From NCBI RefSeq assembly GCF_000212395.1, contig NC_015499.1:1834866-1898865 (forward strand): DNA of 64,000 nucleotides, read 5' to 3'. The DNA is from Thermodesulfobium narugense DSM 14796. GTDB taxonomy: Bacteria > Thermodesulfobiota > Thermodesulfobiia > Thermodesulfobiales > Thermodesulfobiaceae. The translations under genes and the position numbers were made by a program. The notes beneath the pieces are model-generated. The model did no database searches. It saw only the letters and a program-made list of their open reading frames with translations, and was not told where the DNA came from. Shown piece by piece: positions 36,073-43,182 of this stretch (position 1 is its first letter; each line of letters starts with the position of its first letter).

Positions 36073-36367
36073 CTTTACCTCCATCTAAAGCATATATAAA
36101 AATATATTCCTTGCCATAAGAGCTTCTCTTTGCATCGACCACTAGATCTTTGTCGTAAGAAAAATTTTTCGGTATATAAACTACAATATCATTAAAATAC
36201 ATACAAACATACTTATCAAATTCTTTCTTAGGTCTTCCCCATCTAACTGATGGGATTCCTGAACCAGTTCCTCAAGTGCTACACAACAAATCCCTCGATG
36301 GCAAGATATATATTTCTTTGCCGCTACTTTCAATTAGTTTTATTGCCTTTTTAGTTAAAGATATCAT
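36065..36367 (-). CDS. Putative selenoprotein A, CxxU motif (in-frame UGA at codon 32)
   Basis: 100 residues if TGA 36274-36272 encodes selenocysteine. Layout: MISLTKKAIKLIESSGKEIY, ILPSRDLL, Cys29-Ser-Thr-U32, GTGSGIPSVRWGRP (33-46), a Cys at 55, VVYIPKNF (62-69) and a C-terminal strand YIFIYAL. The opening resembles IscA/HesB-like and CC/Se-motif proteins, and a redox or metal site formed by Cys29 and U32 is plausible. The ATG has no nearby ribosome site. AGGAG lies about 25 nt upstream, in front of a two-codon ATG-ATT-TAA minicistron, so re-initiation may be used. The last codons overlap the start of gene B. Confidence 0.75.
36238..36254 (-). promoter_or_regulatory. SECIS-like hairpin of putative selenoprotein A
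   Basis: Perfect 6-bp stem CCCAUC/GAUGGG with loop AGUUA. The stem begins 17 nt and the loop 23 nt after the UGA. Stem length, loop size, G in the first two loop bases and distance all fall within the bacterial SECIS consensus as I know it. Confidence 0.7.
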
Positions 36368-36501
36368 TATATATATTAAATCATATTAGCTCCTAAGAGT
36401 GAAGATCCAAAAAATATTGTTTACACAAACTTCTACACAAATTTAAAAAAATAAGATAGTATTTATAAAGTGAGTTAGTAAATAAAATTTTTGGAGGAAT
36501 T

Positions 36502-37371
36502 ATGTCATTAACCAATTACAAAGAAAAGCTACAAAATGCCGTTGACTTAGTCAACAAAAACGAGCTCGACCAAGGAAGGGAAGTGTTACAAGAATTAATT
36601 GATGAGCTTTATGAAAGTCAAACAAACGAAGAAAAAGACATTCTTGCAACTGCACTGGATATACGAAGTCTTATTAGAGCCTATGGCAGAGATTTTGAAG
36701 GTTCAATGAAAGATCTTGATGAATCGATTTCTCTTAGAAGGTTTCTTTTTAGCGAAAATTTTAGTAAAAATCAGGAAGATATTGCTCGGTTATTAACGCA
36801 CAAGGGAATAAACTTAGGACAGATGGGCAAGCTTGATGAAGCCCTTTCTCAAATCAAAGAAGCAATTAAGTTATATGAAGAATGCTACAAAAATGGCTCT
36901 CTTTCCAATGCCGGACTCTATACTCATGCTCTAAATCAGCTTGCAATTACACAAAAAAATATGAACAATTTTGAATCTTCTTTTGAAGCCTTTAACAAGG
37001 CCATAGATATTTTAGAAAAAGAAACAAAAGTTGACAGTTCTCTTAACTTAGACCTTGCTATAACTTATATGAACAGAGGTATAAACAACGTAGAGGTAGC
37101 AAAAACTCAAGATTCAATTGACGATTTCAGAAAAAGTATCGATATTGTTATAGATTCTTTAAAAGAAAGGCCAGAACTTGTTGGACTTTACTCGAGATTA
37201 GTCTATTATTCCATTCTCTCGATGGCAAGATCAGGCCTTATATTGCCAGATAAGATGGAAAAATTTAAAACAGAATCAGAATACGTGTTTAATACGTATG
37301 GCATGACTGAGGAAGCAGAATTTTGGATGACTAAAATCGGTGAATTATTTGCTCCACCACAAAGTTCCTGA
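36502..37371 (+). CDS. Tetratricopeptide repeat protein
   Basis: 289 residues, soluble and almost wholly helical. TPR-like units occur at about 35-70, 80-115 (THKGINLGQMGKLDEALSQI), 130-165 (LNQLAITQKNMNNFESSFEA) and 180-215 (ITYMNRGINNVEVAKTQDSI). No signal peptide or catalytic motif. TPRs mediate protein-protein contacts and the partner is unknown. GGAGG lies before ATG 36502, and two terminators follow. It is monocistronic and divergent from the UGA-containing gene pair. Confidence 0.82.
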   Translation: MSLTNYKEKLQNAVDLVNKNELDQGREVLQELIDELYESQTNEEKDILATALDIRSLIRAYGRDFEGSMKDLDESISLRRFLFSENFSKNQEDIARLLTHKGINLGQMGKLDEALSQIKEAIKLYEECYKNGSLSNAGLYTHALNQLAITQKNMNNFESSFEAFNKAIDILEKETKVDSSLNLDLAITYMNRGINNVEVAKTQDSIDDFRKSIDIVIDSLKERPELVGLYSRLVYYSILSMARSGLILPDKMEKFKTESEYVFNTYGMTEEAEFWMTKIGELFAPPQSS

Positions 37372-37387
37372 GGACCGGGCTGCTAGT

Positions 37388-37408
37388 CCCTTGGTCTAAG
37401 GGTTTTTT
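37388..37408 (+). terminator. Rho-independent terminator after the TPR gene
   Basis: Stem CCCTT/AAGGG (37388-37392, 37398-37402), 5-nt loop, then six T. Confidence 0.7.
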
Positions 37409-37421
37409 GGAATACAAAAAA

Positions 37422-37449
37422 AAGAAGAGACAATGCTCTCTTCTTTTTT
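37422..37449 (+). terminator. Second terminator hairpin after the TPR gene
   Basis: 9-bp stem AAGAAGAGA/TCTCTTCTT with loop CAATGC (37422-37445), followed by a T run. Flanking A and T tracts make it potentially active on both strands. Confidence 0.7.
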
Positions 37450-37510
37450 TTGTTACTATTAGCATATTCTTAACGTACTTTATAAAAAAGTGTGAGTTCG
37501 GAGGTAAAAG

Positions 37511-38185
37511 ATGTGCAATGTGTGCAGCAGAAGATCTTTTATTAAAAAACTTATTGGTAGCTTTGTTGCTTTCAAGTTGTTTTCAATTAGCTCAGATTCA
37601 CTTGCGGATTCATCTAGCGAGGTGTGGGGTCAATGCCCAAAAGGGCTTCAATATGACCCATATCCTGGCAAATGCTCAAGATACATTGACACAAACAACG
37701 ATGGCTACTGTGACTATTCAGAGCCACCTCCAAAATCTACATCCAATATAAATCCATCTTATTCACCCAATACAGACGAAAACTTTAAAAGCACACAACC
37801 ATTGTTTGGTGACGACATAGCTGAAGCAGCAAACAGAGAAAGAAGACGCTCAATTATTGAAAGTTATAATACAGGAACACTGTCCATATTAGCAATTCTT
37901 TTTTCCTTAGTATCTAGCTTTTTAGTACAGAAGAAAATAATAAAAAAACAAACACTTCTAAAAATATGTAACTTTGTCTTAGCAATATCTTTTGTAATAT
38001 CTGCAACTCTTGGAATGATCCTTTCACTTAAATACGATGGTCTTATAAGCCTTCTTTTACCGTCCTGGGTTTTGTTTTTGCACGTAGAATTTGGGATAGT
38101 CTTTTGTGTTTTTGCGATTCTACATTTAGTTCTAAATTGGAAATCAATGCTTTGCTTGTTTAATCTTAATGGTAAAAAAAATTAG
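37511..38185 (+). CDS. Tat-signal membrane protein with DUF4405/cytochrome b-like tail
   Basis: 224 residues. The N-terminus SRRSFIKKLIG (6-16) is a twin-arginine signal. It is followed by CPKGLQYDPYPGKCSRYID and an EF-hand-like loop DTNNDGYCD (about 60-68), then a linker and three to four TM helices (about 120-220). The last helices hold two histidines (LHVEFGIVFCVFAILHLVLN) spaced like the heme ligands of DUF4405/cytochrome b-type domains. This suggests a membrane electron carrier with an exported Cys-rich, possibly Ca-binding, head, which is an inference. GGAGG precedes ATG 37511. The partner is unknown. Confidence 0.65.
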   Translation: MCNVCSRRSFIKKLIGSFVAFKLFSISSDSLADSSSEVWGQCPKGLQYDPYPGKCSRYIDTNNDGYCDYSEPPPKSTSNINPSYSPNTDENFKSTQPLFGDDIAEAANRERRRSIIESYNTGTLSILAILFSLVSSFLVQKKIIKKQTLLKICNFVLAISFVISATLGMILSLKYDGLISLLLPSWVLFLHVEFGIVFCVFAILHLVLNWKSMLCLFNLNGKKN

Positions 38186-38218
38186 TCTTACCCTCGCTCT
38201 TTCAAGGCAAGACTAATT
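38174..38218 (-). terminator. Terminator for the leftward nhaC-like gene
   Basis: 10-bp inverted repeat AATTAGTCTT/AAGACTAATT (38180-38189, 38209-38218). A T tract follows on the minus strand only (A run 38174-38181 on plus). It lies about 155 nt beyond the antiporter stop, against the end of the convergent gene. Confidence 0.65.
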
Positions 38219-38375
38219 ATAGTTAGGGGGTGTACTTCACAGTATTTAGTTTTATATTGACTATATTTTTATTATAGACTCAATTACCATAAAACAATAT
38301 TGTTTTTCCAAAAGGAATAATTATGAATATATTGAATTTATTAATGACAAATCAAATTAAAAAAAATTATTTTAT

Positions 38376-39692
38376 TTAATCTTTTTGAGCAAAAAAGCTA
38401 AAAAGAAGATTTGTTATCGGTAAGATCCACAAAAGAAGTGCAAAGGGTATATAATATATTGGCTTAACCCCAAGTAAAATTGCGCATATTTGAGCCAGTA
38501 GATTCCAGGGAACAATTCCTGGAAAGACATGCGCGCTATCTGCAATAACTCTTGACAAAAGAGAGAGGCTAAACGACTTTTTCCATTCATTTCTTAATTG
38601 CTGTGCAGCAAGCATTATGGGCAAGGCTTGATTACAAAAAAGCATTGAGGATATGAGATTGAGAACTATGACTCTAAAAACTGACTGATTATAGCTTTTA
38701 GGGTTTATGATTCTCTTTATAAAGGAGTCTAGAAGTCTACTCTTCTGAAGCAGTGAATTAAATGCAGAAGAGATACAAACAAGTGCTACCAAGGGTAACA
38801 TAGAAAAAATACCGTTTAAGTGATTGAATGGCCAAATGCTTATTCCATAAAAAATATATTGCATAAGATTAATGTTAAAACTTACACTACTTATAATGAG
38901 GGCAAATATAGATGAAAGAAGAAAAGAGAAAAAAAGTGGCACTTTCTTCATAAACAAAACAAGCAAGATTAAAATAGGAAGCAATTTAAAATAGGAAATT
39001 TTTGACAAATAATTAATATTTAAGTTAACTGAATTAATGGAAAGTTCAAAAAAAAGAGGCAAAACTAATGAATAAAAGATTAAAATTAAAATAACAGAAA
39101 TTATCGTAGTAGGTAAAATTGCCATAAAGTGAGTTTTCACATCAACCCCCACACATATTGCAGTCAATCTAAGCGCAGAAGAAAAAACAGAAGTTCTATC
39201 CCCTAGCATTGCACCAGAAACTAGAGCACCTGCCACCAAATAAGATGGGTAGTGTACACTATTTGAAAGCGCCATAATTGGAGCAGAAAGAATACACAAA
39301 GCACCAGTAATGCTTCCAACAATCAAAGAAAGAATTGATGCAAATATAAACGAAAACAAAGCTAGATATCTTGGATTTAAGGTAGATATAAAAATATTTA
39401 GTATTTCGTTTAGAGTCCCAGACAGTGCGAATGAAGGAAGCATTATTCCAACACCTATAAGTATACCCACTACCTCTTTTACCATCAGTACCCCCTCTAA
39501 TGAAACAAAAAGTAGTTGGATAAAGCCATTTTTTAAAGCTAAAAGGTAAACAAACAAAATACAATATGCAGGTATTAATCCTAAAAAGAGTGGTAAAGAA
39601 AAAAATATGCATGTGCCTATTCCAAAAAGGATGAACAAAACCAGGGTAAGTAAGACAAATTCTGATCTATAATTATTGAGTGTTTTAAACAT
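38376..39692 (-). CDS. NhaC-family Na+/H+ antiporter-like protein
   Basis: 438 residues from ATG 39692, about 11-12 TM helices. The segment GALVSGAMLGDRTSVFSSAL (near 165) corresponds to the conserved NhaC/ArsB-type GAYFGDKMSPLSD region, and a second re-entrant part includes MLFCNQALPIMLAAQQL (near 355) and VFPGIVPW (near 390). It exchanges cations or organic ions, and the specificity is not readable. TATAAT lies 6 nt before this ATG with no ribosome site, so leaderless translation is possible. A GTG at 39710 is the alternative. Confidence 0.75.
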   Translation of the reverse strand: MFKTLNNYRSEFVLLTLVLFILFGIGTCIFFSLPLFLGLIPAYCILFVYLLALKNGFIQLLFVSLEGVLMVKEVVGILIGVGIMLPSFALSGTLNEILNIFISTLNPRYLALFSFIFASILSLIVGSITGALCILSAPIMALSNSVHYPSYLVAGALVSGAMLGDRTSVFSSALRLTAICVGVDVKTHFMAILPTTIISVILILIFYSLVLPLFFELSINSVNLNINYLSKISYFKLLPILILLVLFMKKVPLFFSFLLSSIFALIISSVSFNINLMQYIFYGISIWPFNHLNGIFSMLPLVALVCISSAFNSLLQKSRLLDSFIKRIINPKSYNQSVFRVIVLNLISSMLFCNQALPIMLAAQQLRNEWKKSFSLSLLSRVIADSAHVFPGIVPWNLLAQICAILLGVKPIYYIPFALLLWILPITNLLFSFFAQKD

Positions 39693-39740
39693 ATAAATAT
39701 TATAAATCACTACAATAATTATGCTTTAGGAGGTATTTTG

Positions 39741-41063
39741 TTGATACAAATTTGGCATCCTTGTACACAGATGAAAGACCACGAAAAATATCCATTAATA
39801 AAGATAAAAAACGCAAAGGGGGTGTATCTTTACGACTTTGAAGGTAATTCTTACATTGACGGAATATCCTCCTGGTGGGTAAACCTCTTTGGACATTCCA
39901 ATGAAAGATTAAACAGAGCTATTTCTAATCAGATTGCTTCACTTGAGCAAGTAATTTTTGCCGGCTTTACACACGAACGAGCTTTAGAACTAGCAAAGCT
40001 TCTTTCAGAAGTTGTGCCGGACAATCTTTCTAGAATGTTTTTTGCAGAAATTGGTTCAAGTGCAGTAGAAATTTCACTTAAGATGAGCTTTCACTACTTT
40101 CAAAACATAGGTCAAAGAAAAAGAAAAAAATTTGTATCATTAAAAAATGGTTATCACGGCGAAACTATAGGCGCGCTTTCTGTTAGCGGTGAAGATTTAT
40201 ACAAAAAGGCTTATAAAAATATTTTGCCAAAAAATATTGTTTCCCCTTCTCCAGATTGTTATAGGTGTAAATTCGGATATTCAAGAGAGACCTGCAATAC
40301 AGAATGCTTTTCAGATATCGAAAAAATATTGATGTCAAACAGCGAAAAGATATGCGCTGTAATAGTTGAGCCTCTAGTACAATTTGCAGGCGGTTTCAAA
40401 ATTTATCCCGCTGAATACTTGGTAAAATTAAGAAATCTTACCTCAGAACTTGGAATTCATTTAATCCTTGACGAAATTGCAACTGGCTTTGGAAGAACAG
40501 GTAAGATGTTTGCGTGTGAATGGGCAAATGTTAAACCGGATTTTATGTGCCTTTCAAAAGGAATAACAAGCGGCTATCTACCTCTTTCAGTAGTGCTTAC
40601 AACCGAAGAAGTTTATAAAGCTTTTTATGATGATTATATAACTCTTAAAGCCTTCCTACACAGTCACAGCTATAATGGCAATGCCATATCCTCTGCTGTA
40701 GCTGTTGAAACCTTAAAAATATTTAAAGAAGAGAATGTCCTAGAGAAAAACAAAGAAAAGTACAAATATATGAGAAGCCTTATAGAAGATAAATTTTGTG
40801 AATTAAGTCATGTAGGAGAAATTAGACATATTGGATTTATTAGCGCTGTTGAAATTGTAGAAAATAAAAAAACAAAAAAGCCCTTTAATTGGAAAAGAAG
40901 AATTGGATTTAATATCTACAGAGAAGCGCTTAAGAGAGGCGCCTTACTTAGAAACTTAGGAGATATAATTTACTTTCTTCCACCATATATAATAGAGCCG
41001 CATCAAATTGAAGCCTTGGTTGAGGCGGCACACCAATCATATTTGGAGGTATTAAATAGATGA
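39741..41063 (+). CDS. bioA: Adenosylmethionine-8-amino-7-oxononanoate aminotransferase
   Basis: 440 residues. PLP-dependent class III aminotransferase making DAPA from KAPA with SAM. IWHPCTQMKDHEKYPL at the N-terminus is BioA-specific. Other marks are GISSWWVNLFGHSN (near 42), the YHGETIGALS PLP loop, LDEIATGFGRTG (near 240) and the catalytic Lys in CLSKGITSGYLPLS (near 275). Start TTG 39741 has AGGAGG at 7 nt; TTG 39738 is also possible but close. It overlaps bioD by 4 nt. Confidence 0.96.
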   Translation: MIQIWHPCTQMKDHEKYPLIKIKNAKGVYLYDFEGNSYIDGISSWWVNLFGHSNERLNRAISNQIASLEQVIFAGFTHERALELAKLLSEVVPDNLSRMFFAEIGSSAVEISLKMSFHYFQNIGQRKRKKFVSLKNGYHGETIGALSVSGEDLYKKAYKNILPKNIVSPSPDCYRCKFGYSRETCNTECFSDIEKILMSNSEKICAVIVEPLVQFAGGFKIYPAEYLVKLRNLTSELGIHLILDEIATGFGRTGKMFACEWANVKPDFMCLSKGITSGYLPLSVVLTTEEVYKAFYDDYITLKAFLHSHSYNGNAISSAVAVETLKIFKEENVLEKNKEKYKYMRSLIEDKFCELSHVGEIRHIGFISAVEIVENKKTKKPFNWKRRIGFNIYREALKRGALLRNLGDIIYFLPPYIIEPHQIEALVEAAHQSYLEVLNR

Positions 41064-41626
41064 TTTTTTTTATAAGCGCTACAGATACTGGAGTAGGCAA
41101 AACTTATTTTTCCTATCTCCTAGCAAAAAAATTTTTAAGTGAGGGAAAGAAAACAAAATATATTAAACTAGTTCAAACTGGTTACCCCGAAGATGATGAC
41201 AGTGCCTTTGTGTCAAAATCAAAAGCTGAAGCAAAAACATTGTATTTTGGAAAAGAACCCCTAGCTCCATATTTCATCTTTAAAAATTTTCCAGTAGATG
41301 AAGCAATATCTCGACTCAAAAGCGAGGAAGTTGATTATACAATTGTAGAAGGCTCTGGCGGCTTACTAGTGCCTTTAGACAAAAATAACTTTATAGTTGA
41401 TATACCAAAAAGAATGAACCTAAGAACTATTGTAGTTGTGCCAAACAAACTTGGATGTATAAACCAAACGTTACTAAACTTATATTATTGTGAAAAAGAA
41501 GGCATAAATTTATATGGTTTTGCGCTAAACGACTTTTTTATGACAACATTTGACAATTTTGATGTTTTAGAAAAACTTACTCGCAAAATCAAGTATAGAT
41601 TTAAAGATGACATAATAACAATATAA
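41060..41626 (+). CDS. bioD: Dethiobiotin synthetase
   Basis: 188 residues, slightly short for the family. Converts DAPA, CO2 and ATP to dethiobiotin. P-loop ISATDTGVGKTYFSYLLA (5-22), Lys at KLVQTG and VEGSGGLLVPL (near 97) are conserved. The ATG overlaps the bioA stop (ATGA). bioB, needed for the last step, is not in the window. Confidence 0.95.
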   Translation: MIFFISATDTGVGKTYFSYLLAKKFLSEGKKTKYIKLVQTGYPEDDDSAFVSKSKAEAKTLYFGKEPLAPYFIFKNFPVDEAISRLKSEEVDYTIVEGSGGLLVPLDKNNFIVDIPKRMNLRTIVVVPNKLGCINQTLLNLYYCEKEGINLYGFALNDFFMTTFDNFDVLEKLTRKIKYRFKDDIITI

Positions 41627-41637
41627 ATGGGAAAAAG

Positions 41638-42261
41638 ATGAGAAGAAAGGAATTTTTAATCTCAGACTCTGTAGAAATACACAATTTATTAAATAAAATA
41701 GAATATGGGGTTTTGTCTTTAGTTGATTTGAACAATAAGCCGTATTCAGTAGCTTTAAGCTTCCTTTATTCTGAAAATAATATTTTCTTTCATAGTGCAA
41801 CAAAAGGGAAAAAGGTTGATATCATAAGGAAAAATCCACTAGGTTGTTTTTTAGCAGTAAAACCCTATTCTTTTTTGCCGTCTTATTTTAAAAATGAAAA
41901 AAAAGCATGCTTTGCAGGTCAATTATATGCCTCAATTTATTTAGAGGGCGAAATAAATGAAATAGAAAATAGTCTCAAAAAATGTGAGTATCTAAATCTC
42001 TTAATGAAAAAGTATCAGCCCGAAGGACGCTTTGACCCTATTACTATAGAAGATATAAAATACTTAAAGGTCATAGAAAATGTATTGTTATTTAAGCTAA
42101 AAGTTTCTTTTATCAGCGCTAAATTTAAGTTTGATCAACACAGAAGCTATTTAGATAACAAAAATCTAATTGAAAAATTAAAAACAAGAGGTACAAAAAT
42201 CGACTTAGAAACTGTAAAAATGATAGAAAAGTTTTCGTTAAACAATTCTGATCATTTATAA
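41638..42261 (+). CDS. Pyridoxamine-5'-phosphate-oxidase-like flavin-binding protein (NimA type)
   Basis: 207 residues. The split-barrel start YGVLSLVDLNNKPYSVALSF, the strand NIFFHSATKGKKVDIIRKNP (about 50-70) and CFAGQLYASIYLEGEI match the NimA-like subgroup of PNPOx-fold flavoproteins. Function unknown; such proteins reduce nitro compounds or bind heme/flavin. It follows bioD by 11 nt and is likely cotranscribed. It runs tail-to-tail into bioC with 10 nt overlap. Confidence 0.82.
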   Translation: MRRKEFLISDSVEIHNLLNKIEYGVLSLVDLNNKPYSVALSFLYSENNIFFHSATKGKKVDIIRKNPLGCFLAVKPYSFLPSYFKNEKKACFAGQLYASIYLEGEINEIENSLKKCEYLNLLMKKYQPEGRFDPITIEDIKYLKVIENVLLFKLKVSFISAKFKFDQHRSYLDNKNLIEKLKTRGTKIDLETVKMIEKFSLNNSDHL

Positions 42262-43019
42262 AAACCAGCAATAAGATAACTGTAAGTTGTGTATATTCTA
42301 TCTTTAGTCTTAAAATTTTTTTCATAAAAATCACAAAATTTTTTAAATTTTTCTTTAGGGCAAAGTGAATTAAAATTTGTAAATCTTGCACCAGAAGCCT
42401 TATGAAATCTTAGAAATTCAATCGGATTTTGAAAGTATAGCTTTTTGGTGCAAACGTATTTATAAATCAAATTTAAATCTTTGAAAATATCTAGGTAAAA
42501 CCTTTCATCTTTAAGTTTCAATGTAGAACCAAAACCAGAAAAAATGCTTGTTAGTTGCATTTCTTTAAAAGTGGGTTCAATAAAAACTCCAAAATGTATC
42601 TGACCCATATCTTTCAAAAGATATATAAACTTTTTCAAAGTTTTTTCAGGGTAAAGAAGCCACTGTATAGAGGAAGAAGATAAAATCAAGTCAAATTGTT
42701 TCCCAGAGAAGTCGTAATTTTCTACATCATCAGTTATAAAATCAAAGCCATTTCGATTCTTAAGTTTGCTTTTCAGTCTATTTAAGGCTTTATCTGAAAT
42801 ATCAATACATGTGTAATTATTGAAGCCAATAGTTACACATTGAGTCAAATGTCCTGTTCCAGCGCCAACTTCTAAAACGCTCTCAAAATATTCTGATCCA
42901 ATATTTAGCGAGATTAAATGTGCTATCTCCTTTTGTATAGGAGTATGGCTTTCATAAAGAATAGCTCTATCAAATGAATTCTTGGTAAAATTTTTTATAG
43001 ATTGCATTTTCTGGATCAT
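42252..43019 (-). CDS. bioC: Malonyl-ACP O-methyltransferase
   Basis: 255 residues. BioC layout: the N-terminal FTKNSFDRAILYESHTPIQKE, SAM motif VLEVGAGTGHLTQCV (near 48), CIDISDKALNRL, FDLILSSSSIQWLLYPEKTL (near 110, BioC-typical SSxxxQW) and the late NPIEFLRFHKASGA. It methylates malonyl-ACP to start pimelate synthesis. Its ATG overlaps the stop of the interrupted esterase gene (ATGA), so it normally depends on that gene for translation and on upstream promoters. These now pass through an insertion element. Confidence 0.93.
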   Translation of the reverse strand: MIQKMQSIKNFTKNSFDRAILYESHTPIQKEIAHLISLNIGSEYFESVLEVGAGTGHLTQCVTIGFNNYTCIDISDKALNRLKSKLKNRNGFDFITDDVENYDFSGKQFDLILSSSSIQWLLYPEKTLKKFIYLLKDMGQIHFGVFIEPTFKEMQLTSIFSGFGSTLKLKDERFYLDIFKDLNLIYKYVCTKKLYFQNPIEFLRFHKASGARFTNFNSLCPKEKFKKFCDFYEKNFKTKDRIYTTYSYLIAGFYK

Positions 43020-43182
43020 ATATTTTCAAAAATAATCTTTTCTAAAATTTTCTCTTCAACGTAGTGATTTGAATATATCTTAATAAGTCCTCCAGAAATC
43101 TTTTTGTGAACGTCCATAAAGGCCTTAAGGGGCAAGATTTTATCATTTGTTAAAGCTATAGTCAATATATTTTTCTTATGGG
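43016..43182 (-). pseudogene. 3' half of the interrupted biotin-pathway esterase gene
   Basis: After the insertion element the frame resumes as HKKNILTIALTNDKILPL and ends ...FENI at 43016. It contains the likely catalytic His segment SNHYVEE. Joined to the 5' half (44659-45093) through one copy of the 17-bp duplication, it restores an in-frame protein of 194 residues. A 63-residue frame starting inside the element's end reads into it but would lack the catalytic Ser. Confidence 0.9.
43166..43182. repeat. Target-site duplication, left copy (17 bp)
   Basis: TATATTTTTCTTATGGG, identical to 44659-44675. It lies directly outside the TGT end of the insertion element. Confidence 0.95.

Noticed and set aside
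36272..36274. Reassignment of TGA to Trp in this genome
   Set aside because: TGA ends many well-bounded genes here (for example bioA, thiM and trpE in ATGA overlaps), and TGG is the normal Trp codon.
35797..36367. Plain pseudogene explanation for the two TGA-interrupted frames
   Set aside because: Both frames are otherwise intact, each interrupted at the identical codon, with conserved residues after the TGA and matched hairpins. Decay would not produce that.
37407..37751. 114-codon plus-strand frame overlapping the Tat-signal protein
   Set aside because: It starts inside terminator DNA, has no ribosome site and covers a well-supported gene in another frame.
38323..38379. 18-codon plus-strand frame after AAGGAATAATT in the gap between two convergent genes
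   Set aside because: Too short and AT-driven, with no recognisable features. A ribosome-site-like string alone is not enough.
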